A DNA stretch of 64,000 nucleotides from Glomus cerebriforme. Taxonomy: Eukaryota; Glomeromycota; Glomeromycetes; Glomerales; Glomeraceae. Positions 33,940 to 45,099 of the stretch are shown piece after piece (the first letter of the stretch is position 1; the number at the start of each line of letters is the position of its first letter). A program made the position numbers and the translations under genes. The notes under the pieces were generated by a model. It saw nothing but the letters and a program-made list of their open reading frames with translations. It was not told where the DNA came from and made no database searches. The stretch covers positions 1-64,000 of the forward strand of contig QKYT01000310.1 in NCBI GenBank assembly GCA_003550305.1, read 5' to 3'.

Positions 33940-36900
33940 TATTTTAGCGTAGGTCGACTATATGAGAGATAATACTAAACTAGGTTAATACTGTAAATGA
34001 GCCCCCTAATGGAAGACTGTCTACACCTAAAAAAAAGGTTTTAGGCATGGCCACCTAACTTTTTATTTTATTTTTATTTTTATCGAACAACAAGGTAAGT
34101 TATATCTACTATAGTAAAAACTAAAGAATAAAATATATGCTACTGTACACTACATCTACGTCTAGGCAAACCCTGACTGCTGGCTACCAAAAAAAGGTGG
34201 GAGCATTAGCTACGATTCTAAGATAAAGGGAATAAGGTAAACTCAGATCTATTTAAATGGTAAAACGAACTAAGATAGTAAAATTGTTCTATATTTCTAA
34301 GATATAATTGAGAAAAATAATTATAAAAATCTCTATGAAGAAGCCAATTTCCCGGATGCAAGAAATTACTTGATACCCAAAGTAACCTAGTTGACCAATC
34401 GATCAGTTGTATCCAAAGGATTTGAAGAAGTCGAACGTTGAGAAGGCGTGAAGTTCGCGATAACATTTTTATCTCGTTTAAAAATGTTGAGCGTACGTTC
34501 CAAGTCTTTGTGTTTTTTTGCTCTGGGAGACCATATAATTTTAAATAGGTCAGTGATAAGAGATGAAACAAAATTGAGGAGGTGATTCTTATATTTTTTG
34601 TAAGAGCCAAAAATAGCATTAAAAAGAGTTGATAGTTCTTCAGGTATATATGAGTGGACTAATAATAGTAGAGGATGAGAGTCCGAAATTAAGGACGTAT
34701 TAACGGGGGTGAATATAGGAGATGAATTAATCAAACGTGTAAGGGAACGAGTTTTGAATTCAGGGAAAAGTTGGTTCTGTACGATTTTATATAATTGGGA
34801 ATTATATGATGCTAATAATTGATTTAGTTGCGCAGTATACGTCCTAAATACTCGTTGGAGTCTTGATCAGAGTTGCATAATGGACAGGTTAGCGGAACTG
34901 AGGGATAGAGGTTCGGATAATATTTTTGTTGAATAGTACCAGTAGCTAAGGAAAAATTTGCTGCTTTAATTTTGTTGCCATGGTAGGAGTTAAGTTTCAA
35001 CTGTGACGGAGATGATCCGGAGTAAAATGGAACCATTGTTGAGTTGCTCGAAAATCGATGCGATATTGGCGAGACATCCTCGTAATAAAAGGGATATTCG
35101 ATTGAGCGAGAAATTGATTAAACAATTTTGCTTCTGATAAGGATTTACCCCATCGACATAAATTTTTGTCGATTATACCAGGTTGTTCCAAATGAGGAAG
35201 ATGGGATAGATCTGGGGTTGATAATGATTGGGGCAGGTAATGAGCAACCTTGATTCGCAAGAGAATCGGCCATATCATGAGAGATATTATTAGAATGAGA
35301 TTGAACTTTAACTAAAGAAATCAAAATATTATTGTTACTAATATAGGAATCTAGAGTAAACCAAAGAAGATAATTATTTTGTTTTAATTTTTTTCTATAT
35401 GATAATCATGAAACAATAAAAGAGTTATAAGTATGAATAAAATTTGCAGAATCTGTGTTGATAGTAACTGAGGAATTTGGCGGTGTCGTTAAAATTGCAG
35501 TTAATATTGCCATAGTTTCAGCCTTAGTGGCATATATATATATATATATTGAAGGTAGGTGAGTGGTGCGTCCTGAAAAGTACGTGGTGTTAGCTGAGGC
35601 ACGAGTTTCTATCCATCCAAAACTGATACGACAGTCTTGTTTCGTTAAGGATTTGACTGAGCCATCTGTAAAAAAGTTAAATGAAGTGGTAGTTCTTTGA
35701 TATAGCTTAATTTTGCTATTGTATCCGGGCATCCTATAAAACAGGATTTTATAAAGGGGTCTATGAGTAGGTCTGTAGTGGGCAAGGAAATATCAGGGAT
35801 GTGATGGGTAGGAAGTGAGAAGTTTGGATTGATGTCAGTGATAGGGGTAGGATTATATAAAATTGAAGTTTGTTTATAAAAATTAAAAGCTTTAACTCTT
35901 AAGGTATGATAAGGGTCCAAAGTAATAATGTAATGTTTGTAAGTGATTTCATACGAAGAATAAGGTTGGTATTTTTTATCCCGAATTGCTACTCTATTGA
36001 GAAGATGTAATTGGGAAAGGAGCACGCATTTTGGGCGAAGATCTCGATGAAAATATGTGTGTTTATTACAATTTGTACATGGAATGAAAACCGGAACGTA
36101 TTGTTTGGGAGTTGTTGAAGTAACATCAACTTGAGTCGGGGAATAAACCCAATGTTCTATATATGCCGTAGGGACTCAGTAGGAAGGATTATTGATTTCT
36201 ATAATGCGCCCAAAAAAAGATATTTTTANTTAGGGGATCCCAATAAGAGACCCATATTTTCTTTTTGGGTCGGAAATAAAATTGTGACTGATCATTGGGA
36301 ATGGGATTATTAATAAGGGTTGTAATGTTGGGTAAGGTTAAAGGGGATAAAAGTTTTAAGTTGGGTCCATATGCACATTCGGATTCCAATTTTTTGTACC
36401 AATTGGGAATAGGTCCTTGGTGATTTATAGCGTCCGTGTCTTGGTATGGAAGGAGATACGTACCATCTGGGGAAGTGACTTGGTCCGCGAAAAAATTCTT
36501 TTGGTGCGTAGTGATTGTAGATCATCTTTACTGAATTCTGGGAAGAATGAAATTATAGGTGTATTACCTTGAAGTATGTTAATATCACAGTTCACATGAA
36601 TGGATATATAATGTGAAGCAAAAAGTTTGGAACATTTCGTGAAGTATGGTGTAAGAGAGGTAGGCGGAATAGATTTGTTTATAATAGTGTGATCAGGGAA
36701 TTGAGGGTACCAATAAAAATATAGTGTCTAAAATATTTTGTAACGCGATGGATTTTAGGTCCGGGTTATTAAGTAAACAATTAATGTTAGATAGATGTTT
36801 CTGTAATAGTATGGATTTTAGATTGTTTATTGGTGGAAAAAGGGGATTATAAATAATAGTATTGTGTGTTGAAGTAGGAATTTTAAGAGTAGTTTTGAAC

Positions 36901-37965
36901 AATTTTTTAATGGGAACGAATAAAGATTCACATAGTTCTTCGGATAGAACACTAGTTTGAAGAATGTATTCAAGTCTTGGAAGAAGAACTTTGTTGGTAA
37001 GGTACGTAAGGTGATGATGTAAGAGTGCTTTTCTTTTAAGGTTATGTGCAAATTCATTAATAATTTGTTTGACTTTGTTGATTGTAGGCGTTAGACTATT
37101 GTTACTATTGAAGTAAACGCCTAGGATACGTTTACCTTGGCGGTTTGTTGCAGTAGTAATAGTGATGCTACGGTTGTTAATTGTGAATGGAATGGATTTG
37201 TCTTGATATTGACGAACGTTAGTCATAACTTCGTATTTGTCCAGGATGTTGGCAAAGGAATAGAATTCATTGGATATGTTCAAATATGATTCTAGATGTT
37301 CTTTTGAATGCGCAAACCATGTCGTGTTATCGAGATAACTGATGACTTTAAGATCAAAGTTTAAGGTGACGTCTGAGTCCGGGGATCGGATATCTTTGAT
37401 TTTTTGTTTAGAGATGGTGAAGTTAATATCTTGGGAATCATTGATTTTTTTGAACATTGGATCATAATATATAATCCAAAGTAACGGAAAGATTATCTCT
37501 CCTTGGTCGATTCCTTGTAAAACGGAAAAGGGAGATGAAAGTCCTTTTGGTAAGATAATTTTGTTCATTCTGTTAGTGAATAAACGGATAATGAGGTTAA
37601 TGATGGAATTTGGTATTTTAAGTCTAGTGAGGGCCAGTCGGAGAAGGGAAACGTTAACACGATCGTAGGCCTTGCTTAAATCTTGAATACAATCCAAAGA
37701 GGAGATTTTTGGATGTTGCATTGTTCAATGACGTGGTTAATCATTTGAATAGGTTCAAAAGTAGATTGGCCTTGAAGACCAGCTCGGTTATTAATAGGGT
37801 TCGTAGATAAAATATTATTTAATCTGGTCGAGATGATTTTAACAAAAATTTTTCTTAAAGTTTCTAAAAGAATTATTGGTCGGATATTATTAAGAAGACC
37901 ATTAAAGGCTTTGGATTTAGGAATTGGGAAAGAATAGCGTGCGATCAGGCTGTGGGGTAAATTTG
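33940..37965 (-). mobile_element. LINE-type non-LTR retrotransposon, 5'-truncated and inactive
   Basis: Minus-strand remnants in order: LLNNIRPIILLETLRK and NRAGLQGQSTFEPI (fingers), QDLSKAYDRVN (motif A), LQGIDQGEIIFPLLWIIYYD (motif B), ISYLDNTTWFAHS (motif C), then a CxxC...C knuckle near 36,070 (CTNCNKHTYFHRDLRPKC), an RNase H domain (FFTDGSVKSL, YATKAETMAIL, INTDSANF) at 35,732-35,406, and a second CPLCNSDQD knuckle near 34,880. Motif C normally reads YLDD, so the second catalytic Asp has become Asn. A one-base deletion near 37,680 separates the fingers from motif A, several stops break the later regions, a TA microsatellite sits inside RNase H, and one N lies at 36229. The 5' end stops abruptly within the RT, typical of target-primed truncation. 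33,940-34,200 appears to be the 3' UTR; its exact end is uncertain. Confidence 0.88.
36693..37721 (-). pseudogene. Reverse transcriptase domain of the LINE (YLDN mutant)
   Basis: The longest open piece, 342 codons, carries motif A (QDLSKAYDRV, Asp intact), motif B (GIDQGEI) and motif C as YLDN. It also contains the thumb-like segment LPRLEYILQTSVLSEELCES. Loss of the second Asp of YxDD is expected to abolish polymerisation. Its start Met at 37721 is an artefact of the upstream frameshift; the true protein continued from sequence further 5'. Confidence 0.85.
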
Positions 37966-38109
37966 ATGTTGAAGAATATTATTATAAAATTTAATTATTA
38001 ATAATTTAAGTGAATTGTGTGCGTGTTTGATGTCTTCGTATTGTATCTAAATGTAAATTTAAATATAAATATTAATTTACTTACTATTTACATAAATAAA
38101 TGTAGAATA

Positions 38110-38290
38110 ATCAAATATTTACCTTAAAATCAATGCCATGAGGATGATAAGAATGCTTATTAAACATTGTTTCCAATAATTCAAAATTAACATTAGATGG
38201 AATTGTTAGGAATCGATGATTTTTTTCTTTAGGCTTCCAATTAGTACAACCAATAAACTTTTTTTTTGATATAATTGTACCATATATTTA
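38110..38290 (-). pseudogene. Exon resembling the N-terminus of MULE-associated zinc-finger proteins
   Basis: Minus strand reads KKKFIGCTNWKPKEKNHRFL, then TIPSNVNFELLETMFNKHSY and HPHGIDFK, ending at a GTAAAT donor near 38,121. The GCxxW...EKxHxxxxIPxNVxxxLL pattern resembles, from memory, the N-terminal WRKY/GCM1-like zinc finger domain of Mutator-like transposases in Glomeromycotina. The following exon would fall where the LINE is now inserted, so the LINE may have disrupted this gene. Identification is tentative. Confidence 0.33.
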
Positions 38291-39984
38291 TAAATATTAA
38301 TTTATAAATTTCAGACTTCAGCTTCTTTCAAAATTTTCTTTTCATATTTATGATGGTATCATTGCAACTCCAATTCATATTATTTCTGCTGCTGTAATAA
38401 CTGCTTTTCACTTTGCTTCATCATTTGCTAGAGTTACAGTTTAGTATTCTTGTTATTACTGTTGTTGCTATTGGAGTTGCTCCTCCAACTTCCTATTTGT
38501 AGTATTGCAAAGTTTGTTACATTTCACTTTCCTTCATTACTTTCTTATTTCCTCCAGGCTCCAACACCTCCTTCACCCTGGTCAATCCACTTCTTCTCTT
38601 TCTTAGCATGATTCCCACATACCAGTTTGTAGTATCTTCTTCTTCAAGTGTCATTAGAGGAAGCACTATTGTTGTCTTCATCTCTCTCAATAGAATTACC
38701 ATTATTCATACCATATTTTCTTCTAATATTGCATTGAAATCCCCTCCAAAATCATCATTGAAATCACCAATATTTTCGAATCATGAAGCAATTAATGTGT
38801 TTTATTCATCAAAGATGAACTCTGACATCATATCAGTGTCAGAGTGGCTGCTCCATTTACTGTAAAATTTAGCAAGTGGATTGCTTTTCCAGATGTCTCT
38901 TTGGGTCTCTCTTAGTTTGTACCATCTTTGAAATAATAAAATTTTTCAAGAAAGAAAAATATTTTAAAAAAAATTTTCTAGCAAGAAGAGAAATACTTTT
39001 GTTGCTTTTCTATTTTTTACATTTTGCACTTATTTATATGAAATATATCTAACTGATCTCCCATTTTTTTTTAATTTTTAAAATTTTTCTATTACCAATC
39101 TTCTTCAATCCTATAATTTGTATTTTTTCTATATATTAACCTCACTGCTCGAATTTGACCTTGTGCTGATCACACAGGTCATACATTTGTTATTACTATG
39201 TTCCAGACTTCTGCTCATATCCTTCCAATGATAGCAATTCTTGAGTTATAACTCAATTATTAGAGGTGTGATAAGTGGAAAGATTAAATTAATTAATTAA
39301 AATAAATGATTCAAACTGTTTTTCCTTATAGATTTTTAAACGATTTTCATGCATGACATTTTTAGCTAAGCATCGCTCCATAGTTCGAATTTATATACAT
39401 TATCTTCTAATGCATGAATATAATAAGATCCAATCGCATGCTACTAGAATTTTTCCTTATTTTTGTTAATAAGTTAAATATTGTTTCATTTTAATGCTAA
39501 TTTTAATGAAAATTTTATTGGTTACGTGCTTATAAAAATTTTTGTAGTTAAAAATAGATCAGTCAAACAATTAGTTATGGGACAAATCTAATAACATATG
39601 AAAAGTTAGCTATTGAGCTGGGGAACCTACTCAAAGTAAATTTATCCAGCCTTTAATTAATAAGATTTAAAACGTAGGATACTGCACCTTATTTGCTTAT
39701 TTGTTATTTTAGAGCATTACTAACATTCCTATCTTTTTGATGAACATAAAAAGATGTTTTTATTATTTTTTAAACTTTTAGACTAAATTAGATTTCATCC
39801 TAAATAGTTCTTTTGTAATTTCTGTTAAAATACCAGTACAATGAAAAAATAATAGAACGATATTAATTTAGGAATATTTTGACTTAAACTATGGAAACAA
39901 GGAAAACTTGGAAACTTTAGAAATAAATATCAGTAATTTTTGTGAAACTTCCCTTATACTGCTTAATTGCATGATTTTTTTAGT
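38291..39984. other. T-rich (minus strand Gln/Lys/Asn-rich) sequence
   Basis: Minus-strand translations at 38,400-38,700 contain low-complexity pieces (IGSWRSNSNNSNNKNTK, MMKQSEKQLLQQQKYELELQ) with stops, possibly remnants of a repetitive coding gene. Nothing is recognised between 38,900 and 39,980. Confidence 0.3.
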
Positions 39985-40273
39985 TCAGTTTTTAACTCCT
40001 AAACAATTCACCTCTTCACGCTCTTCTTCATCTGAACAAGAAAATCGGTCCTTATTGACAAATTTTTGCTAAAAAAAAATGATTTAATTCAATTATTTAA
40101 CATTCACGTAAAGTTTAATTAAAACTTACAAGATTTTTAATTATTTTAGGCTTAATGATGCCCTCGTTCATTTGGATTACTTGGTTGTCACAACTTGTTG
40201 AGCGTCTAATTATGTTCTTTAATTCATTCTGTAACACGTTTGATGGCAAATGCTTTACTTTCAAGTAAATCAT
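39985..40273 (-). CDS. Small two-exon gene, unknown function (proposed)
   Basis: Exon 1 at 40273-40130 (48 codons, phase 0 end) has a perfect GTAAGT donor. A 61-nt intron ends at TTTTTTTTAG. Exon 2 at 40068-39985 has 27 codons and a TGA stop. The 75-residue product runs MIYLKVKHLPSNVLQNELKN, IIRRSTSCDNQVIQMNEGII, KPKIIKN, then QKFVNKDRFSCSDEEEREEV. It has a basic middle and an acidic SDEEEREE tail, and no signal peptide or membrane segment. Splice sites, phase and composition support coding, but an upstream exon may exist and it could be part of a larger broken gene. No family is recognised. Confidence 0.38.
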
Positions 40274-40984
40274 TGTATTCTTTTTCAATAATTGTTACCT
40301 TTTTACCAATCTATAAACACTTTTGCGACCAAAATTATCTTCCATTCAAATACTACCCCTTCATGAACTAACTTTCAACCACTCATTAGCTATCCAGATC
40401 ACCATAAACATCCTCCCCGGAATTCGTCCTGAATGTTTGGACAATTTTTGTGTCTGTGCCCAAAATATTCACAAATAGGGAAAATTTTTGGTTGGCCAGT
40501 TTCATACATAAATTTGTTTACATTATTCTATGCCACCCTTTATTATTCAAAAATTATAATAATTGTGCGTTTAATCTCTTTTTTTCATAATAATAAAAGC
40601 TTTAGAATAGGAAAATACTAGTATAAATAATTATCATCATTTGAGATATGTTGAAAACACTCAACAAAAGAGAAAAAATTGTAAAGAATACTAGAATTTC
40701 TTTAGCAAATCCACCCATATACTTTTGATTAATGCAGCACGTTCCAGATAAAAAGTTTTGTCAAATCAAAGTTTATTGAAGTTTTTCCCATTAGAGAAGT
40801 ATTGTCCAATTTTTATATAATGCAATTTTGGTATTATTTATTGTTAAGGTGAATAAAAACGATCAATTGTAATTCTGTTATGATATTAATCAGTAAATTT
40901 TTGCTAGATTTAATATACAGTATATTTCAAAAAAAAACTATAACCATATCACGTGAAATTTTTTATCTTTTTAATAATTAGTTC
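40274..40984. other. Intergenic sequence
   Basis: A plus-strand frame of 62 codons at 40433-40621 is unrecognised. An ATATACAGTA 10-mer sits at 40913-40922, close to the 3' side of the Tc1 relic, where a terminal repeat could be expected. Confidence 0.4.
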
Positions 40985-41790
40985 ACAACGTTGCTTCATT
41001 GAACCCTTACGATTTCTGTATATTCCTCATCTCTACAACTTTTTTTCGAGATTCAATATCTCTGATTGTTGCGTAATTTGACATTATTTGTAAAGACTCG
41101 TTTACTCGCGTTAAATTCTCATTTTTTGGCATTCTACTCTTAACAATTGCCCGTCAATTGGATTTAGGTCAGGGCTATTTGAAGGCCAGTCCATAACTTC
41201 TGGGACATTGTTTAGGAGAAATTCTTTGGGAATGCAGCTAGCGCAACTAGTATGCTTAGGGTTATTGTTTTTTGAAATCGCCAATCATCACCAAGCATTT
41301 CATTGATCTGTGGCACATGGATTTCAACGTAAAATTTTGCATTCATTATAAAATAAACTTGTCCTAATATGCAAAATCCACCCCATGCAAAAATTTTTGT
41401 CCTATCTTTTGGCATTGATGAGTGAATTGGTTGTTTTCCTTATACAATGTTGCACAGTATTCCGGAAGAGTTGAAAGGCCGTTTCACTTGAAAATAAGGT
41501 CCGACTCCAACAATCATTAAGGTATTTTTGTGCCCATTCAACACGGGTTTGCCTATGGGAAGCAGTTAGCATTGGAGTGGCCCTTGGGAAAGCTTTTTTG
41601 TATTCATGAGTTAGTTTTAGTTTTTTATACTTGTCCGATGGGAAAACCAATTGTTCTTTTTTTTTGATAATATGGTTATATAAATATGATGTGGTTGTAG
41701 ATTGATGCGAAATTTGTGACGTCAATAATAACTTTATAGACGTGGCTTGATCTTTGTTTAATCTTAGTTTAACGCACACATCTATAACTT
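40985..41790 (-). pseudogene. Tc1-family transposase relic
   Basis: Two frames give HRQTRVEWAQKYLNDCW, then TLFSSETAFQLFRN, FAWGGFCILGQVYFI, INEMLGDDWRFQ, and DWPSNSPDLNPIDGQLL. This is the Tc1 order: first catalytic motif FSDET(x)F, VWG-I...G, WxFQxD, and WPxxSPDLNPIE. The first Asp has become Ser (FSSET), the second motif has decayed after WRFQ, and a frameshift lies near 41,410. The N-terminal DNA-binding part is only partly visible (LRLNKDQATSIKLLLTSQIS). It is dead, and unrelated in sequence to the spliced element at the left edge. Terminal inverted repeats could not be paired. Confidence 0.8.
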
Positions 41791-41988
41791 AGATTACGAA
41801 GTCAGTTGAAGAATCATTATTAATACTCAATGTGTGCCGATTTGTACTTAATAATATGGACTTAAGTAACCTCATGTTGTACGTTTTTAGGTAGTCCCAT
41901 CATTTTGCAAGATTTTTTTTATCCTCTATAGAGGTAATAAGGGATTTTTCTCAACTTTATCATAGAGACATAGACTGTACAAAAGATA

Positions 41989-42400
41989 CTAGGTGAAACA
42001 AACCGAGTTATTTTTTCTGGGTAAATTATTTATTGAACGAATAGTTTCTGGATCTGAGGTACACTTTTTTTGAGATATTAGATCTGTTCCATCAGAAAAT
42101 ACTCGCTCCACTGGAACACTCGTTCCTATTTTAAAATAATAGTAAAATTAATATAATTTATTACGTTAATTACTAAATCTTGATAAATTAAAAATTGAAA
42201 TATACCAGGTCTTGCCATTTTTGATAAATTTGGAAATTGATTTTCACGAATCTAATAAGAAAATTTAATTTAATATTTAAATATAAAATTTTTTATTATA
42301 ATAATATCATTTATTTACCTTCCAAAATGTTAATTCGTAATCCGCAGAACTTATTCAGTAGCTTTCTTTGGCGCAATTGGTTGGTTATTCATGTTAAAAT
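41989..42400 (-). pseudogene. hAT transposase C-terminus (dimerisation domain), spliced
   Basis: Three minus-strand pieces join in phase: an exon ending SADYELTFWK at 42,319 (donor GTAAAT), 42251-42206 (RENQFPNLSKMARPG, donor GTATAT), and 42125-41989 (TSVPVERVFSDGTDLISQKK, then TSDPETIRSI, stop TAG). The block FPxLSxMAR...GTSVPVERVFSxGTDL...L.PETI is the hAT C-terminal dimerisation region. These last two exons (61 codons with stop) are open and in phase, so decay is recent or incomplete. Upstream, a stop interrupts the frame and no RNase-H-like catalytic domain is visible, so the element as a whole is a fragment. Confidence 0.78.
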
Positions 42401-43354
42401 TCATCTGGGTAATTGTTTTGTTGTCATTTTGTACTGGAGTGAATCTACTCATATACTGTAGATGACATCGTATATGGAAAAATTGATGAGATAAAAAAAA
42501 GAAAATTATTTTCCTAACTTGTAATCAAAATTTCGTAAGATCATCTGGTGTAAATTTCTTGTGAATGTGTCGTATTTTATTTCTTAAATGCATGCATTTC
42601 CTTTCGAAAAATTTTCGTTGTACTGTATATATGTGATTTTAAAATGATAATGAAGGCTTCGCATTTAAATTGAGCAACATTGGAAATTTTGCCACGTTAT
42701 AACATCAAAGCCGAATTGCTGTGCAAATTGCTGTACAGAACCACAGCCACCAAATCAGTTTACAATACACTTTTATTTTGATTAGTGATTTGATTATCTA
42801 AAATAAAGATTTCTTTTTAATAAATCTAGAGGTTTTAATTAAAAAAACCATTTCATATGAAAAATTTGAATATTTGCAAAAGAATGTCGGTAAATTATGA
42901 TTCATAAAGAATTATCGCAATGTGATAATCAATATGCGATCCGAAAGTATTTAGTTAATTTTATTGACTTCTGAAGACTATTATTGTAACTCATTATTTA
43001 CGCATAAATTTTATTAACGAAATGATGACGTCTCTTGGCTATGATATCATTTTTATAAGTGATTTTTTCCATATATTATTTCCAAATTTATCCACCATTT
43101 AATCAGCTATAGAAATTTACTCTTTTACATGAAAAAAATAAAACTAAATTAAGTAATACATTGCATATTATAACTACATAATAAATTCTCATGACACATC
43201 TTTTGTAAATTTTACAAAATATAATAAAATTAATGTATAAAAGCCCTTCCTTTTCAATTTCTTTCTTATTTATATTAATAACATTATTTTTGGCTTTTTA
43301 TTAAAACATAGAACTCTTTTAATTCTTTTTTTTTAAAAAAAAATGTTTCTTAAA
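42401..43354. other. AT-rich intergenic sequence
   Basis: No gene is supported; a TACTGTATAT 10-mer lies at 42621-42630. Confidence 0.5.
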
Positions 43355-43462
43355 TTCCCCCTTTAACTTCCTTATACTGTATATGAGGTCTTCCTCTATC
43401 AGGCAAGGAAAAACCAGTCAGCAGATAGTCGAGTCTCTCCTAACTGGCCGTTTTGTTTAGAC
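43355..43462 (-). repeat. Interspersed repeat, single copy (reverse of the pair at 58.5 kb)
   Basis: Contains, reverse complemented, the same ordered words as 58,515-58,738: CCTAACTGGC, TCGAGTCTCTCC, AGGCAAGGAAA, CTTCCTTATACTGTATATGA and CCCCCTTTAACTTCC. A few small indels separate it from those copies. It lies about 260-390 bp upstream of a plus-strand LINE fragment. Confidence 0.85.
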
Positions 43463-43718
43463 TAGGATTCCTTCTTCATTTCCTTATATACTTTATTGAT
43501 TACTTTAATTATGAACTCATGTAATACCGGCGCTCATACAGCAGATAGATATAGAAATCAAAATTTCTTTTTGAAATTCATTGAATCTCCATTTTGGCAT
43601 AAGCAAAGCTTTATAACTCAGTCAGTAAACAGTTGAAAAAGATATAAAACCAAAAAAAAAAAAAATAGTAAAGCTGATAATACTAGCAGAGTAAATGACA
43701 TAATAACAAACAAAGTGG

Positions 43719-43997
43719 TTGCGTGTGCGAAGGTTCCGCACACGGGCGACAAGTCTCTACATCGCACGAATTGTCTCTAAAACAGGCGAACAGTGTGTCA
43801 AAGTGCTCAAGTTTATAATTAGCTCCAGCAGAGACAATAGGGCTAATAATAAAATAATTAAAGAATTCACAGTAGGAGATGGGTTGGACCAAGGAAAGTT
43901 TACCAACTATTTCTTCACTATCTACTATTGCACCTTACCAACATTCCTTCACCATCAGCTATTACTCAATTTTCTTTATGAAAGCTACAATATGTGA
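43719..43997 (+). pseudogene. Probable LINE reverse-transcriptase fragment
   Basis: A 92-codon frame ends with TVGDGLDQGKFTNYFFTIYY followed by CTLPTFLHH. This fits the LINE motif-B region (VxDGIDQGExxSPLLWxIYYDPLLTxLH) with substitutions. The catalytic motifs A and C are not seen. GTGTGCG/CGCACAC (43723-43743) forms a perfect 7-bp hairpin at its start. The assignment rests on one motif and is tentative. Confidence 0.35.
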
Positions 43998-44027
43998 ATT
44001 ATAAGATCAAAATAACTATAAACCATA

Positions 44028-44192
44028 ATGCTTCATCCTTTGGCACATGACACATGGTTTCCGGAATTCTTGCTCCTTCAAATTGAACGTTTGGGACCAC
44101 AAGACGACTTAGATGATACAAACATGAAAGAAGTTCTAAACAGGAAATTTTATATAGAATTTATATTAAAACTTTTTAAATGGCTGAGATAA
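44028..44192 (+). CDS. Small ORF of normal composition, unknown
   Basis: Fifty-four codons from ATG: MLHPLAHDTWFPEFLLLQIE, RLGPQDDLDDTNMKEVLNRK, FYIEFILKLFKW, then LR stop. The mixed composition with Trp, Pro, His and Asp differs from the Phe/Asn/Lys shadows typical here. No domain, signal peptide or splice partner was found; it may be the terminal exon of a lost gene. Confidence 0.25.
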   Translation: MLHPLAHDTWFPEFLLLQIERLGPQDDLDDTNMKEVLNRKFYIEFILKLFKWLR

Positions 44193-45099
44193 AAGTGAAT
44201 TTGAGTTAATCTTAGTGTATGAACAAAATATAGAAATAAAATAAATCAATTAAAAAGTAAACAAATATTGGAGTATGCTGGGAACACTATGGGATGGTAA
44301 AAATTAACAAATATAAGAGACCTTGAACATCATATGAAAAACTAAGTGTATAGGGGATAAATAATGATAAAGAAATAAGTAAAACAAGAAAATCAGAATT
44401 GAACAATTAAGAAATAGATGAAAATATATTTTATTATTTAGTAGAAGATATAATTTCCGTCAATATTCGAATAATTATAATATTTATTTTATTTTATTTT
44501 TTAATTTACGTAATTTCATCAAACTATTATATTTAGAAATATTCAAAAATCTAAATTTTGCATCCATTAAATCTGAAAAAAATTAAACATTAAGGTTTAC
44601 ATAATAAAATAAATATATAAATTAAAATTTAATAATTAATATGTTTTCATAATTAAAATTAAAGATCTATTATATGTAATAATTTATTAAATAATATGGC
44701 ATATTAATAGTAATAGAAGGTTCTGTAAAAATAATGATTTAAGGATAGCCAATAAATCCAAATTTGTTGATTTACTGTAATTTGTCAATAATATTATGAA
44801 AGGAACACCATTCACACGATAATACAGTAAATAATATACGCCGTAATTTTTTTTAAAAATATTTCGAGCACATTTATTAAATCAGTTTCAAAAATTTGTA
44901 CGACCAATTTACGAAATTTATTATTTAAAAAAAAAATTGTTGTAAAAAATTTGAAAGAAAAAAAAATTATATGAAATAAAAAATACATTTTTACATTAAA
45001 AATTACAATTTAGTCCCTTTAAAAATATTTTAAATATTTACTATATTATTATATATGTTAATGTTCATAATATTAATATTAATCAAAAAATGTGCTGTA
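44193..45099. other. AT-rich intergenic sequence
   Basis: Downstream of the F-box gene; no open frame of credible composition was seen. Confidence 0.55.

Noticed and set aside
35520..35552. (TA)n run in the RNase H region as an independent microsatellite locus of interest
   Set aside because: It lies within the dead LINE and is adequately described there.
43605..43660. GCTTTATAACTCAGTCAGTA as a tRNA A-box
   Set aside because: No B-box follows at the right distance and no stem pairs.
43719..43892. Minus-strand Cys/His-rich frame (CETCRPCAEPSHTQPLCLLL)
   Set aside because: It is antisense to the LINE-like fragment, and the Cys pattern comes from the GC hairpin; no zinc-binding spacing is convincing.
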